Source: Streptomyces sp. V1I1 (GTDB lineage Bacteria > Actinomycetota > Actinomycetes > Streptomycetales > Streptomycetaceae). Taken from it: 64,000 nucleotides of DNA. The notes under the pieces are model-generated. The model saw only the letters and a list, made by a program, of their open reading frames with translations. It did not search any database and had not been told where the DNA came from. The stretch lies in assembly GCF_030817355.1 (NCBI RefSeq), contig NZ_JAUSZH010000001.1, positions 6,954,501 to 7,018,500 of the forward strand, read 5' to 3'. Shown here one piece after another: positions 1 through 9,891 of this stretch (position 1 is its first letter; each line of letters begins with the position of its first letter). Made by a program: the position numbers and the translations under genes.

Positions 1-1
1 C

Positions 2-343
2 AAGGGCGTCGTGATCGTCCCCAAGGGCGAGCTGACCGAGGACGACGTCCTCGGGGCTGTCCTTGACGCGGGTGCCGAAGAGGTCAACGACCTGGGTGAG
101 TCGTACGAGGTCGTCAGCGAGGCCACCGACATGGTCGCGGTCCGCACCGCGCTCCAGGAAGCGGGCATCGACTACGACTCGGCCGAGGCCAACTTCCTTC
201 CGACCATGCAGGTCGAGCTCGACGAAGAGGGCGCGCGCAAGATCTTCAAGCTGATCGACGTGCTGGAGGACAGCGACGACGTGCAGAACGTCTTCGCCAA
301 CTTCGACGTCTCGGACGAGGTCATGGAAAAGGTCGACGCCTGA
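2..343 (+). CDS. yebC: YebC/PmpR family protein, C-terminal part (5' end outside window)
   Basis: Only the last 113 codons are present; the reading frame is open from base 2 and the real start lies upstream. The family is normally about 250 residues. The visible part carries the usual acidic C-terminal region and ends [12 protein letters not shown]. YebC/TACO1 proteins bind ribosomes or DNA and help translation of difficult motifs; some act as transcription regulators. The position directly before ruvC is a widely conserved bacterial arrangement, which supports the call. A hairpin 15 bases after the stop suggests that the transcript largely ends before ruvC. Confidence 0.9.
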   Translation, partial: KGVVIVPKGELTEDDVLGAVLDAGAEEVNDLGESYEVVSEATDMVAVRTALQEAGIDYDSAEANFLPTMQVELDEEGARKIFKLIDVLEDSDDVQNVFANFDVSDEVMEKVDA

Positions 344-358
344 CCCTCGATGCGTGAA

Positions 359-388
359 CGGGCCGACGGGACACACCCCGTCGGCCCG
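359..388 (+). terminator. hairpin after yebC
   Basis: A perfect 12-bp inverted repeat (CGGGCCGACGGG and its complement) with a 6-base loop lies 15 bases past the yebC stop. There is no T tract, as is common for Streptomyces terminators. Confidence 0.7.
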
Positions 389-511
389 CCGTCGTTGTCA
401 GAGGCGCCGGTTAGCCTGAGGGCCGAAACCATCAATTGAGAAACCACGATGGCGAGCAGCCCCCTCCGCGAGAGCGGTGGCGGTTTAGCCGCAAAGGGGG
501 GAGGGGGCACG

Positions 512-1042
512 ATGCGGGTGCTGGGCGTGGACCCAGGGCTGACGCGATGCGGCGTCGGCGTGGTCGAGGGCATCGCGGGCCGTCCCCTGACCATGCTCGG
601 CGTAGGTGTCGTACGGACCCCGGCGGACGCGGAGTTGGGCCTCCGGCTGGTCGCCATCGAGCAGGGCATGGAGCAGTGGCTGGACGAGCACCGGCCCGAA
701 GTCGTCGCGGTGGAGCGGGTGTTCAGCCAGCACAATGTGCGTACGGTCATGGGCACCGCCCAGGCCAGCGCGGTCGCCATGCTCTGCGCCTCCCGCCGGG
801 GCATCCCCGTAGCCCTGCACACCCCGAGCGAGGTCAAGGCCGCCGTCACCGGCAGCGGCCGGGCCGACAAGGCACAGGTCGGGGCGATGGTGACCAGGCT
901 GCTGCGGCTGGATGCCCCGCCCAAGCCGGCCGACGCGGCGGACGCCCTCGCCCTCGCCATCTGTCACATCTGGCGCGCCCCCGCGCAAAACCGCCTCCAG
1001 CAAGCCGTCGCCCTGCACGCATCGAAAGGCCGTACCGCATGA
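512..1042 (+). CDS. ruvC: crossover junction endodeoxyribonuclease RuvC
   Basis: RuvC resolves Holliday junctions made during recombination, acting with the RuvAB branch-migration motor. The 176-residue product starts [14 protein letters not shown], with the first catalytic Asp at residue 7; the motif VAVERVFS (second acidic residue) and the terminal [12 protein letters not shown] acidic cluster follow. I chose the ATG at 512 because the conserved RNase H-like fold begins there and GGGGG lies just upstream. An in-frame ATG at 449 would add 21 poorly conserved, Gly-rich residues. The stop overlaps the ruvA start (ATGA), so the two are translationally coupled. Confidence 0.96.
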   Translation: MRVLGVDPGLTRCGVGVVEGIAGRPLTMLGVGVVRTPADAELGLRLVAIEQGMEQWLDEHRPEVVAVERVFSQHNVRTVMGTAQASAVAMLCASRRGIPVALHTPSEVKAAVTGSGRADKAQVGAMVTRLLRLDAPPKPADAADALALAICHIWRAPAQNRLQQAVALHASKGRTA

Positions 1043-1662
1043 TCGCCTTTGTGAGCGGCCCGGTCGCCGCCCTCGCCCCCACCACCGCGGTCATCGAGGT
1101 CGGCGGCGTCGGTATGGCCGTCCAGTGCACGCCGAACACCCTCTCCGAGCTCCGCATCGGCAAGGAGGCCAAGCTCGCCACCTCGCTGGTCGTACGGGAG
1201 GACTCGCTCACGCTCTACGGCTTCGCGGACGACGACGAGCGCCAGATCTTCGAGCTGCTGCAGACCGCGAGCGGCGTCGGGCCCCGGCTGGCCCAGGCCA
1301 TGCTCGCCGTACACACCCCGGACGCCCTTCGCGTCGCCATCGCGACCGGCGACGAGAAGGCGCTGACCGCGGTCCCGGGCATCGGCAAGAAGGGCGCGCA
1401 GAAGCTGCTGCTCGAGCTGAAGGACCGGCTCGGTGAACCGGTCGGCGCGCACATCGGCAGGCAGGGCATCGCCACCGCCGCCGCAGCCCCGATGGCCTGG
1501 CGCGATCAGCTGCATGCCGCGCTGATCGGCCTCGGCTATGCCACCCGTGAGGCAGACGAGGCGGTCGCCGCGGTCGCGCCGCAGGCCGAGGCCGCCGAGA
1601 GCACACCGCATGTGGGCCAGCTCCTCAAGGCCGCCCTCCAGACCCTGAACCGCACCCGCTGA
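1039..1662 (+). CDS. ruvA: Holliday junction branch migration protein RuvA
   Basis: RuvA binds four-way junctions as a tetramer and loads the RuvB motor. The 207-residue product begins [12 protein letters not shown]. It has the N-terminal OB fold (about residues 1-62), the tandem helix-hairpin-helix domain with [11 protein letters not shown] and [13 protein letters not shown], and a C-terminal RuvB-contact domain ending [13 protein letters not shown]. The length is normal. The ATG overlaps the ruvC stop by four bases and ruvB starts 31 bases downstream, so this is a ruvCAB operon. The frame remains open upstream, but that stretch is the ruvC shadow. Confidence 0.96.
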   Translation: MIAFVSGPVAALAPTTAVIEVGGVGMAVQCTPNTLSELRIGKEAKLATSLVVREDSLTLYGFADDDERQIFELLQTASGVGPRLAQAMLAVHTPDALRVAIATGDEKALTAVPGIGKKGAQKLLLELKDRLGEPVGAHIGRQGIATAAAAPMAWRDQLHAALIGLGYATREADEAVAAVAPQAEAAESTPHVGQLLKAALQTLNRTR

Positions 1663-1693
1663 TTAACCAGCCGACCCCGCGAGGCAATCCACT

Positions 1694-2773
1694 GTGAACT
1701 GGGACGACACCGCACCGCCGACCGACGACATCGCCGCCGAGCGGCTCGTCGGCGGGTCAGCCGACGGCGAGGACCAGGCCGTCGAGGCGGCGCTGCGGCC
1801 GAAGTCGCTGGACGAGTTCGTCGGCCAGGAGCGGGTCCGCGAGCAGCTGGACCTTGTCCTGAAAGCGGCCCTCGCGCGCGGCGCCACCGCCGACCACGTC
1901 CTGCTCTCCGGCGCCCCCGGCCTCGGCAAGACCACCCTCTCCATGATCATCGCTGCGGAGATGAACGCCCCGATCCGCATCACCTCGGGTCCCGCCATCC
2001 AGCACGCCGGCGACCTGGCCGCGATCCTCTCCTCCCTCCAGGAGGGCGAGGTGCTCTTTCTCGACGAGATCCACCGGATGTCCCGGCCCGCCGAGGAGAT
2101 GCTCTACATGGCCATGGAGGACTTCCGGGTCGACGTGATCGTCGGCAAGGGTCCGGGGGCCACCGCCATCCCGCTCGAACTCCCTCCGTTCACCCTGGTC
2201 GGCGCCACCACCCGGGCCGGGCTGCTGCCGCCCCCGCTGCGCGACCGCTTCGGCTTCACCGCGCACATGGAGTTCTACGACCCCGCCGAGCTGGAGCGCG
2301 TCATCCACCGCTCCGCCCAGCTCCTCGACGTCGACATAGAGGCCGACGGCGCCGCTGAGATCGCCGGCCGCTCCCGCGGCACGCCCCGTATCGCCAACCG
2401 TCTGCTGCGCCGCGTCCGCGACTACGCCCAGGTCAAGCTGGACGGCCTGATCACCCGCGAGGTGGCCGCCGCCGCCCTGAAGGTGTACGAGGTCGACGCC
2501 CGCGGACTCGACCGCCTCGACCGTGGCGTGCTCCAGGCGCTGCTGGGACTGTTCGGCGGCGGCCCGGTGGGTCTGTCCACGCTCGCGGTGGCCGTCGGGG
2601 AGGAGCGCGAGACGGTCGAGGAGGTGGCCGAGCCCTTCCTGGTACGGGAGGGACTGCTGGCCAGGACCCCCCGTGGCCGGGTCGCCACCCCTGCCGCCTG
2701 GGCCCACCTGGGACTCGTACCGCCGCAGCAGGCCCCCGGCGCAAGCGGACAACAGGGGCTGTTCGGGACGTGA
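1694..2773 (+). CDS. ruvB: Holliday junction ATP-dependent helicase RuvB
   Basis: RuvB is the hexameric AAA+ motor that drives branch migration. The 359-residue product has Walker [10 protein letters not shown] at residues 73-81, Walker B LFLDEIHR, sensor 1 in GATTRAG, the arginine finger in LRDRFGF, and a C-terminal winged helix ([20 protein letters not shown]). It starts at GTG with an acidic N-terminal extension of about 30 residues before the conserved [11 protein letters not shown], as is common in actinobacteria. It is the last gene of the ruvCAB operon; a separate promoter for yajC lies downstream. Confidence 0.97.
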   Translation: MNWDDTAPPTDDIAAERLVGGSADGEDQAVEAALRPKSLDEFVGQERVREQLDLVLKAALARGATADHVLLSGAPGLGKTTLSMIIAAEMNAPIRITSGPAIQHAGDLAAILSSLQEGEVLFLDEIHRMSRPAEEMLYMAMEDFRVDVIVGKGPGATAIPLELPPFTLVGATTRAGLLPPPLRDRFGFTAHMEFYDPAELERVIHRSAQLLDVDIEADGAAEIAGRSRGTPRIANRLLRRVRDYAQVKLDGLITREVAAAALKVYEVDARGLDRLDRGVLQALLGLFGGGPVGLSTLAVAVGEERETVEEVAEPFLVREGLLARTPRGRVATPAAWAHLGLVPPQQAPGASGQQGLFGT

Positions 2774-2820
2774 CGGCGCGGAGTCTCGCCGGGCCAGGAA
2801 CCACAGTGGGATGCTGGGCG

Positions 2821-2850
2821 TTGTTCCAATGATGCGGACTCGCTTAGACT
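2821..2850 (+). promoter_or_regulatory. candidate HrdB-type promoter for yajC-secDF
   Basis: TTGTTC (2821-2826) and TAGACT (2845-2850) are separated by 18 bases, close to the TTGACN/TAGNNT vegetative consensus, and lie 90 bases before the yajC start in the only sizeable gap between ruvB and yajC. Confidence 0.5.
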
Positions 2851-2939
2851 CCGCCGATGCCGCCCCTACAGGTCGGCGTACCCACCCCCGTAGATAAGGC
2901 CGCCTCGTCAGTGCGGTCGTGCGAAGGAAGTTCCGTCCC

Positions 2940-3437
2940 GTGAGTCTCGTGACCCTCCTCCCCTTCATTGTGCTCATCGGGGCCATGTTCCTGATGACCC
3001 GGTCGGCCAAGAAGAAGCAGCAGCAGGCCGCCCAGATGCGTGACCAGATGCAGCCGGGCACCGGCGTCCGGACGATCGGGGGCATGTATGCCACCGTCAA
3101 GGAGCTTCACGACGACACCGTCCTCCTTGAGGTGGCTCCCGGCGTCCACGCCGTCTACGCCAAGAACTCCATCGGCGCGGTCCTCGACGACGCGGAGTAC
3201 AACCGCATCGTGCACGGCGACGGTCACCTCAAGGTCGACGGCCCCGTCGTGCCGGACGACGCTTCCTCGCTGACCGAGACCGCCGACTCCGACTCCTCGG
3301 ACGACGCCAAGATCGACCTGGGCAAGAAGCCCGAGGCTCCCGCGGCCGACGACGCCGAGCCGAAGGGCGTCGCCGAGTCGAAGGACGACGCCGAGCCCAA
3401 GGACGGCAAGGCCGACGGCGAGACCGACGCGAAGTAG
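2940..3437 (+). CDS. yajC: preprotein translocase subunit YajC
   Basis: YajC is the small membrane accessory of the SecDF complex. The 165-residue product starts MSLVTLLPFIVLIGAMF, a single N-terminal membrane helix, followed by the conserved cytoplasmic core PGTGVRTIGGMYATV. The last 50 residues or so are an acidic D/E/K/A-rich tail not found in short proteobacterial YajC but usual in Streptomyces. GTG at 2940 is preferred because AAGGAAG lies about 10 bases upstream; an upstream GTG at 2919 would add seven residues ahead of the helix. It is followed by secD and secF. Confidence 0.93.
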   Translation: MSLVTLLPFIVLIGAMFLMTRSAKKKQQQAAQMRDQMQPGTGVRTIGGMYATVKELHDDTVLLEVAPGVHAVYAKNSIGAVLDDAEYNRIVHGDGHLKVDGPVVPDDASSLTETADSDSSDDAKIDLGKKPEAPAADDAEPKGVAESKDDAEPKDGKADGETDAK

Positions 3438-3445
3438 CCATGCGA

Positions 3446-3484
3446 GGGGACCGCAGGGGCGCCCACCGGCGCCCGGCGGTCCCC
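3446..3484 (+). terminator. hairpin between yajC and secD
   Basis: GGGGACCGC and GCGGTCCCC pair around an inner GGCGCC/GGCGCC element. It sits 9 bases after the yajC stop and 100 bases before secD, so it may reduce read-through or stabilise the yajC message. There is no T tract. Confidence 0.5.
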
Positions 3485-3583
3485 CGGTCGTGTTGATTTC
3501 TGCGGGGGCAGGTCCCCACAACACTTCGTGGCCGCTTCGGCGCACACCCGGCGCGGGGCGGTTGGACAGGGAGAAACGAGAAG

Positions 3584-5341
3584 GTGGCAGCACCGAATAG
3601 GGGCCGAAGGCCCGCGGGGGCTCAGAGCAGGCCGGGGCGCGCCCTGGTACTGATTCTGATCGCCATGGTCGCGCTCACGGGCGGGATGTTCTGGGCGGGT
3701 CAGCTCAAGCCGCGTCTGGGCATCGACCTGGCGGGCGGTACGACCATCACGCTCAAGGCGAAGAACCAGCCCGGCCAAGAGAACGGCGTCAACGAGACCA
3801 ACATGAACACCGCGGTCGGCATCATCGAGCGCCGCGTCAATGGTCTGGGCGTCTCCGAGGCCGAGGTCCAGACTCAGGGCGATGACAACATCATCGTCAA
3901 CATCCCCAAGGGGACGAATTCCCAGCAGGCCCGCGAGCAGGTGGGCACCACCGCCCAGCTCTTCTTCCGGCCCGTGCTGACCGTCGCCCCCGGCGGCCCC
4001 ACCTCTCCGCAGCCCTCCCCGAGCCCCTCGGCATCGGACAAGGCCAAGGACAAGGCCAAGGACGGCAAGCAGACGGCCAACCCGCCGTCCGGCACCCCTT
4101 CGCCGACTGCGACGGCGCAGGGCCGCGCGGTGACCGACGCCCTGAAGGCACCGACACCCACGCCGACCGCCTCCGGGTCGGGCAAGCCGAAGTCCTCCGA
4201 GACCCCGAAGCCGCCCCCCTCCGGCGACACGGCGGCCACCGACAAGCTGCAGAAGGCGTTCCTGGCCCTCGACTGCACGAACAAGAAGGCCCGCGTCGAG
4301 GTCGGTGAGAACGTCAAGCCCAGCCAGCCGACCCTCGGCTGCGGCCAGAACTCGGACGGCCAGTGGGAGAAGTACCTCCTCGGTCCGGCCGAGGTCGACG
4401 GCAAGGACGTCGACGACGCCAAGGGCCAGCTGGACCAGCAGCGTGGCATGTGGATCGTCACGATGGACTTCACCAGCAGCGGTGCCAAGAAGTTCCAGAA
4501 GATCACCAGCAGGCTTTCGCAGCAGCAGGCGCCGATGAACCAGTTCGCCATCGTCCTCGACGGCGAAGTGGTCTCAGCGCCCTCGGTGCGCACAGCGCTG
4601 AGCGCCAACGCCGAGATCTCCGGAAACTTCACCCAGGAGTCCGCGCAGGACCTGGGCAACATCCTGTCGTACGGCGCGCTCCCGCTCTCCTTCGAGGAGC
4701 AGAGCGTCACCACCGTCACGGCCGCGCTCGGCGGCGAGCAGCTCAAGGCGGGTCTGATCGCCGGTGCGATCGGCCTCGCGCTGGTCATCATCTACCTGGT
4801 GGCGTACTACCGCGGCCTGGCCCTGATCGCGATCCTCAGCCTCATCGTCTCCGCGATCCTGACGTACACGATCATGGCGCTGCTCGGCCCGGCCATCGGC
4901 TTCGCGCTGAACCTGCCGGCGGTCTGCGGTGCGATCGTCGCGATCGGCATCACAGCCGACTCGTTCATCGTGTACTTCGAACGCATCCGGGACGAGATCC
5001 GCGAGGGCCGTACGCTGCGGCCCGCCGTCGAGCGTGCCTGGCCGCGCGCCCGGCGCACCATCCTGGTCTCCGACTTCGTGTCGTTCCTTGCCGCCGCGGT
5101 GCTGTTCGTCGTCACCGTCGGCAAGGTCCAGGGCTTCGCGTTCACGCTGGGTCTGACCACCCTGCTCGACGTCGTCGTGGTGTTCCTCTTCACCAAGCCC
5201 GTGATGACGCTCCTCGCCCGCAAGAGGTTCTTCGCGAACGGCCACCCGTGGTCCGGACTGGACCCGAAGCGGCTCGGCGCCAAGCCCCCGCTGCGCCGCT
5301 CCCGCCGCGCCTCCGCCCCCACCGACCCGAAGGAGGCGTGA
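3584..5341 (+). CDS. secD: protein translocase subunit SecD
   Basis: SecD with SecF uses the proton gradient to finish export of preproteins through SecYEG. The 585-residue product has an N-terminal membrane helix (about residues 20-40), the D1 motif KPRLGIDLAGGTTITL, the large extracellular P1 domain, and five C-terminal membrane helices (about 385-545) with AVCGAIVAIGITADSFIVYFE, the RND-type core. About residues 130-225 form a Pro/Ser/Thr/Lys-rich low-complexity insert inside P1, an actinobacterial elaboration. GTG start with GGGAGA upstream. The stop is one base before secF. Confidence 0.96.
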   Translation: MAAPNRGRRPAGAQSRPGRALVLILIAMVALTGGMFWAGQLKPRLGIDLAGGTTITLKAKNQPGQENGVNETNMNTAVGIIERRVNGLGVSEAEVQTQGDDNIIVNIPKGTNSQQAREQVGTTAQLFFRPVLTVAPGGPTSPQPSPSPSASDKAKDKAKDGKQTANPPSGTPSPTATAQGRAVTDALKAPTPTPTASGSGKPKSSETPKPPPSGDTAATDKLQKAFLALDCTNKKARVEVGENVKPSQPTLGCGQNSDGQWEKYLLGPAEVDGKDVDDAKGQLDQQRGMWIVTMDFTSSGAKKFQKITSRLSQQQAPMNQFAIVLDGEVVSAPSVRTALSANAEISGNFTQESAQDLGNILSYGALPLSFEEQSVTTVTAALGGEQLKAGLIAGAIGLALVIIYLVAYYRGLALIAILSLIVSAILTYTIMALLGPAIGFALNLPAVCGAIVAIGITADSFIVYFERIRDEIREGRTLRPAVERAWPRARRTILVSDFVSFLAAAVLFVVTVGKVQGFAFTLGLTTLLDVVVVFLFTKPVMTLLARKRFFANGHPWSGLDPKRLGAKPPLRRSRRASAPTDPKEA

Positions 5342-5342
5342 G

Positions 5343-6455
5343 ATGTCCCGACTCGGCAATCTCGGCGCCCGGCTCTACCGCGGTGAGGTCGGCTATGACT
5401 TCATCGGCAAGCGGAAGATCTGGTACGGCCTCTCGATCCTGATCACCATCACCGCCATCCTCGGCCTGGCGGTGCAAGGCCTGAACATGGGCATCGAGTT
5501 CAAGGGCGGTGCCGTCTTCAACACCCCGAAGACGAGCGCCTCGGTCTCCCAGGCGCAGAACGCCGCGGAGGAGGCCTCCGGTCACCCGGCGATCGTCCAG
5601 AAGCTCGGCAACGGCGGACTGCGTATCCAGGTCAGCGAGCTCGACACCCAGCAGGCCGACAAGGTCAAGACCGAGCTCTCCGAGAGTCTCAAGGTCGACT
5701 CGGAGAAGATCAACGCCGAGCTCGTCGGACCCAGCTGGGGCGAGCAGATCGCCAACAAGGCATGGACCGGCCTCGGGATCTTCATGATCCTCGTCGTGAT
5801 CTATCTCGCGATCGCGTTCGAGTGGCGCATGGCGGTCGCGGCCCTGATCGCCCTGATCCACGACATCACGATCACCGTCGGTGTGTACGCGCTGGTCGGT
5901 TTCGAGGTCACGCCGGGCACCGTGATCGGTCTGCTCACGATCCTCGGTTACTCGCTCTACGACACGGTCGTCGTCTTCGACTCCCTCAAGGAGGGCTCGA
6001 AGGACATCACCAAGCAGACCCGCTGGACCTACAGCGATGTCGCCAACCGCAGCATCAACAGCACTCTGGTGCGTTCCATCAACACCACGGTCGTCGCGCT
6101 GCTGCCGGTGGCGGGCCTGCTGTTCATCGGTGGCGGTGTCCTCGGCGCCGGCATGCTGAACGACATCTCGCTGTCGCTGTTCGTCGGCCTGGCGGCCGGT
6201 GCGTACTCCTCGATCTTCATCGCCACGCCGCTCGTCGCCGACCTCAAGGAGCGCGAGCCGCAGATGAAGGCCCTGAAGAAGCGGGTGCTCGCCAAGCGCG
6301 CGGCGGCCGCCGCGAAGGGCGAGTCGGCGGACGACTCCGGTCAGCCGCAGGACGGGGTGCCGGACGACGCCGCGACGGACGACGCCGCGACGGCCGGCGC
6401 CGTCGTGGGCCCGCGCGGCCGCGGCCGCGGCCGTCCCTCGGGCAGGCGCCGATGA
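5343..6455 (+). CDS. secF: protein translocase subunit SecF
   Basis: SecF is the partner of SecD in the proton-driven translocation motor. The 370-residue product has membrane helix 1 near residues 24-45, the SecF motif GIEFKGGAVFNT, a short extracellular domain, and five C-terminal helices including GLLTILGYSLYDTVVVFD and the following RSINTTVVALLPVAGLLF. The C-terminus is an Ala/Asp-rich then Arg/Gly-rich tail ending GRGRGRPSGRRR, probably cytoplasmic. It starts one base after secD ends and overlaps apt by four bases, so secD-secF-apt form one transcription unit. Confidence 0.96.
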   Translation: MSRLGNLGARLYRGEVGYDFIGKRKIWYGLSILITITAILGLAVQGLNMGIEFKGGAVFNTPKTSASVSQAQNAAEEASGHPAIVQKLGNGGLRIQVSELDTQQADKVKTELSESLKVDSEKINAELVGPSWGEQIANKAWTGLGIFMILVVIYLAIAFEWRMAVAALIALIHDITITVGVYALVGFEVTPGTVIGLLTILGYSLYDTVVVFDSLKEGSKDITKQTRWTYSDVANRSINSTLVRSINTTVVALLPVAGLLFIGGGVLGAGMLNDISLSLFVGLAAGAYSSIFIATPLVADLKEREPQMKALKKRVLAKRAAAAAKGESADDSGQPQDGVPDDAATDDAATAGAVVGPRGRGRGRPSGRRR

Positions 6456-6994
6456 CGATCGGCACGCAGGAGCTGCTGCTCAGCCGCATCCGGGACGTCG
6501 CCGACTATCCGAAGCCGGGGGTGGTGTTCAAGGACATCACGCCCCTGCTCGCGGACCCGGAGGCCTTCGGGGCCCTCACCGACGTGCTCGCCGGACTGTG
6601 CGCGCGCCATGAGGCCACGAAGATCGTCGGCTTGGAGGCGCGCGGCTTCATCCTGGGCGCTCCGGTCGCTGTCCGCGCCGGGCTCGGCTTCATTCCCGTA
6701 CGCAAGGCGGGCAAACTCCCCGGAGCGACGCTCTCGCAGGCGTACGAGCTGGAGTACGGCCAAGCCGAGATCGAGGTGCACGCCGAGGACCTGCGGGCGG
6801 GCGACCGCATCATGGTCATCGACGATGTGCTTGCCACCGGAGGCACCGCCGAGGCGTCGCTGGAGCTGATCCGGCGCGCCGGAGCCGATGTCGCGGGCGT
6901 CGCGGTCCTGATGGAGCTCGGCTTCCTCGGCGGCCGGGCGCGCCTGGAGCCTGCGCTGCGCGGGGCTCCACTGGAGGCTCTGATAACGCTCTGA
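6452..6994 (+). CDS. apt: adenine phosphoribosyltransferase
   Basis: Apt converts adenine and PRPP to AMP in purine salvage. The 180-residue product contains the PRPP-binding motif VMVIDDVLATGGTAEA near residues 126-141 and the conserved DYPKPGVVFKDITPLL near the N-terminus. The ATG overlaps the secF stop (ATGA). Although export genes precede it, secDF-apt-relA is a well-known actinobacterial arrangement that places purine salvage beside ppGpp synthesis. A strong hairpin follows 19 bases after the stop. Confidence 0.96.
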   Translation: MTIGTQELLLSRIRDVADYPKPGVVFKDITPLLADPEAFGALTDVLAGLCARHEATKIVGLEARGFILGAPVAVRAGLGFIPVRKAGKLPGATLSQAYELEYGQAEIEVHAEDLRAGDRIMVIDDVLATGGTAEASLELIRRAGADVAGVAVLMELGFLGGRARLEPALRGAPLEALITL

Positions 6995-7013
6995 CGCCAT
7001 GCGTCGTAGTACC

Positions 7014-7049
7014 GATGGGCGCCCCGGGAATCGTCCCGGGGCGCCCATC
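7014..7049 (+). terminator. terminator after apt
   Basis: A perfect 16-bp inverted repeat (GATGGGCGCCCCGGGA) with a 4-base loop lies 19 bases after the apt stop and is followed by GTTCTGTG. It separates secDF-apt from relA. Confidence 0.85.
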
Positions 7050-7252
7050 GTTCTGTGCTGCTGCGATCACACGGCGCCCCGTCCGGCCGCGACCGTACGG
7101 TGGCGCGCAGTGACGACAGGGCGTCCGAAGAGGCTCGTGTGTCTCATCTGTCATGTCCGGACCCACGGCCTCATGAGCACCGGGACGCCGAGGTCGATAC
7201 CATGGCTTCTCCGGACCTGACCGGGGGACCCGGAACCGCACGAGGAGCGCTC

Positions 7253-9814
7253 TTGCCAGACGAGGCCCACCGCGCCGCCGCGCAGCCCGACCAGATGGCC
7301 GAAAAGGCCGCGGCAGCCTCTGTCACGCCCGAGAAGAAGCCAGCCGAGAAGCCGAAGCCGGCGGCGACCGAGCGTAGCGAGATGGGCGTCCCCCCGGCCG
7401 AGGTCCGGGAGAGTTCGAACGGTGCGGCGCCCGAGCGAGCGAACGGTGCGGCCCCCGTCTCCGCTCCCACCCCGACTCCCACGCCCGCCCCCCGGCCCAC
7501 GCCCGCGGCCGTGCCCAGGAGCGGCGGCTCGTCGAACCGTGTGCGCGCCCGCCTCGCCCGCCTCGGCGTCCAGCGCTCCTCGCCGTACAACCCCGTCCTG
7601 GAGCCGCTGCTGCGGATAGTGCGCAGTAACGACCCCAAGATCGAGACCTCTACGCTCCGCCAGATCGAGCGCGCCTACCAGGTCGCCGAACGCTGGCACC
7701 GCGGTCAGAAGCGCAAGAGCGGCGACCCGTACATCACGCACCCGCTCGCCGTCACCACCATCCTCGCCGAGCTCGGCATGGACCCGGCGACCCTGATGGC
7801 CGGGCTGCTGCACGACACGGTCGAGGACACCGAGTACGGCCTGGACACCCTGCGCCGCGACTTCGGTGACCAGGTCGCCCTCCTCGTCGACGGCGTCACC
7901 AAGCTGGACAAGGTCAAGTTCGGCGAGGCCGCGCAGGCCGAGACCGTACGCAAGATGGTCGTCGCCATGGCCAAGGACCCGCGCGTCCTGGTCATCAAGC
8001 TCGCCGACCGGCTGCACAACATGCGCACCATGCGCTATCTCAAGCGGGAGAAGCAGGAGAAGAAGGCCCGCGAGACCCTTGAGATCTACGCGCCGCTGGC
8101 CCACCGGCTGGGCATGAACACCATCAAGTGGGAGCTGGAGGACCTCGCCTTCGCGATCCTCTACCCCAAGATGTACGACGAGATCGTGCGGCTCGTCGCC
8201 GAGCGCGCGCCCAAGCGCGACGAGTATCTGGCCATAGTGACCGACGAGGTCCAGTCCGATCTGCGCGCGGCCCGTATCAAGGCCACCGTCACGGGACGGC
8301 CCAAGCACTACTACAGCGTCTACCAGAAGATGATCGTCCGCGGCCGCGACTTCGCGGAGATCTACGACCTGGTGGGCATCCGCGTCCTCGTCGACACCGT
8401 CCGCGACTGCTATGCGGCGCTCGGCACCGTCCATGCGCGATGGAATCCGGTCCCCGGCCGGTTCAAGGACTACATCGCGATGCCCAAGTTCAACATGTAC
8501 CAGTCGCTGCACACCACGGTCATCGGTCCCAACGGCAAGCCCGTCGAGCTGCAGATCCGCACCTTCGACATGCACCGCCGCGCCGAGTACGGCATCGCAG
8601 CGCACTGGAAGTACAAGCAGGAGCCTTCTGCCGGCGCCTCCAAGGTGCGTACGGACGTGCCGAAGCGGGCCGGCAAGGACGATGCCGTCAATGACATGGC
8701 GTGGCTGCGCCAGCTGCTGGACTGGCAGAAGGAGACCGAGGACCCCAGCGAGTTCCTGGAGTCCCTGCGCTTCGACCTCTCCCGCAACGAGGTCTTCGTC
8801 TTCACGCCGAAGGGCGACGTCATAGCGCTTCCTGCAGGCGCGACGCCGGTCGACTTCGCGTACGCCGTCCATACGGAAGTGGGCCACCGGACCATAGGGG
8901 CGCGGGTCAACGGGCGGCTCGTACCGCTCGAATCGACCCTCGACAACGGCGACCTGGTGGAGGTCTTCACCTCCAAGGCCGAGGGCGCGGGCCCCTCGCG
9001 CGACTGGCTTGGCTTCGTCAAGTCGCCCCGGGCACGCAACAAGATCCGCGCCTGGTTCTCCAAGGAGCGCCGCGACGAGGCGATCGAGCAGGGCAAGGAC
9101 GCCATCGCGCGGGCGATGCGCAAACAGAACCTGCCGATCCAGCGCATCCTCACCGGCGACTCGCTCGTCACGCTCGCGCACGAGATGCGCTACCCCGACA
9201 TCTCGTCCCTGTACGCGGCGATCGGCGAGGGCCATGTGGCTGCCCAGGGCGTCGTCCAGAAGCTGGTGCAGGCCCTCGGCGGCGAGGAGGCGGCCAACGA
9301 GGACATCGCCGAGAGCGCACCGCCCGCGCGCGGCCGCAAGCGGCGTGCCAACGCCGACCCCGGCGTGGTCGTCAAGGGCGTCGAGGACGTCTGGGTCAAG
9401 CTCGCCCGCTGTTGTACGCCCGTCCCCGGCGACCCCATCATCGGCTTTGTCACGCGCGGCAGTGGCGTATCGGTTCACCGCGCGGACTGCGTGAACGTCG
9501 ACTCGCTCTCGCAGCAGCCGGAACGCATCCTCGACGTCGAGTGGGCGCCGACGCAGTCCTCGGTCTTCCTGGTCGCCATCCAGGTCGAGGCGCTCGACCG
9601 GTCCAGGCTCCTCTCGGACGTCACGCGCGTGCTCTCCGACCAGCACGTCAACATCCTCTCGGCGGCCGTCCAGACCTCCCGCGACCGGGTGGCCACCTCG
9701 CGGTTCACCTTCGAGATGGGCGACCCGAAGCACCTCGGGCACGTACTGAAGGCGGTACGGGGCGTGGAGGGCGTCTACGACGTGTACCGGGTGACCTCGG
9801 CGCGCCGCCCGTAG
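7253..9814 (+). CDS. relA: RelA/SpoT-family (p)ppGpp synthetase/hydrolase
   Basis: This is a long RSH enzyme that makes and degrades (p)ppGpp in the stringent response. The 853-residue product has an Ala/Pro/Lys-rich N-terminal extension (about residues 1-105), the HD hydrolase domain (HPLAVTTI and [13 protein letters not shown]), the synthetase domain, TGS ([20 protein letters not shown]), a zinc-finger/helical region and a C-terminal ACT domain. The synthetase motif is PGRFKDYIA, the RXKD charge form linked to bifunctional enzymes, not the EXDD form of E. coli RelA. I chose TTG at 7253 because GAGGAG lies just upstream and the length fits Streptomyces RelA; ATG at 7202 is an alternative. 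Confidence 0.93.
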   Translation: MPDEAHRAAAQPDQMAEKAAAASVTPEKKPAEKPKPAATERSEMGVPPAEVRESSNGAAPERANGAAPVSAPTPTPTPAPRPTPAAVPRSGGSSNRVRARLARLGVQRSSPYNPVLEPLLRIVRSNDPKIETSTLRQIERAYQVAERWHRGQKRKSGDPYITHPLAVTTILAELGMDPATLMAGLLHDTVEDTEYGLDTLRRDFGDQVALLVDGVTKLDKVKFGEAAQAETVRKMVVAMAKDPRVLVIKLADRLHNMRTMRYLKREKQEKKARETLEIYAPLAHRLGMNTIKWELEDLAFAILYPKMYDEIVRLVAERAPKRDEYLAIVTDEVQSDLRAARIKATVTGRPKHYYSVYQKMIVRGRDFAEIYDLVGIRVLVDTVRDCYAALGTVHARWNPVPGRFKDYIAMPKFNMYQSLHTTVIGPNGKPVELQIRTFDMHRRAEYGIAAHWKYKQEPSAGASKVRTDVPKRAGKDDAVNDMAWLRQLLDWQKETEDPSEFLESLRFDLSRNEVFVFTPKGDVIALPAGATPVDFAYAVHTEVGHRTIGARVNGRLVPLESTLDNGDLVEVFTSKAEGAGPSRDWLGFVKSPRARNKIRAWFSKERRDEAIEQGKDAIARAMRKQNLPIQRILTGDSLVTLAHEMRYPDISSLYAAIGEGHVAAQGVVQKLVQALGGEEAANEDIAESAPPARGRKRRANADPGVVVKGVEDVWVKLARCCTPVPGDPIIGFVTRGSGVSVHRADCVNVDSLSQQPERILDVEWAPTQSSVFLVAIQVEALDRSRLLSDVTRVLSDQHVNILSAAVQTSRDRVATSRFTFEMGDPKHLGHVLKAVRGVEGVYDVYRVTSARRP

Positions 9815-9845
9815 GGGACGTACGGCGCGCGTAGCGGACGTACGA

Positions 9846-9880
9846 AAGGGCCCCCTGTACGCGACGTACAGGGGGCCCTT
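9846..9880. terminator. bidirectional terminator between relA and the DUF349 gene
   Basis: A perfect 15-bp inverted repeat (AAGGGCCCCCTGTAC) with loop GCGAC lies between the convergent stops of relA and the DUF349 gene. It gives a short A/T-flanked stem in either direction. Confidence 0.85.
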
Positions 9881-9891
9881 CGTCGTGGCTG

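Noticed and set aside
7151..9742. Minus-strand open frame of about 860 codons opposite relA
   Set aside because: Antisense shadow; no start signal or domain.
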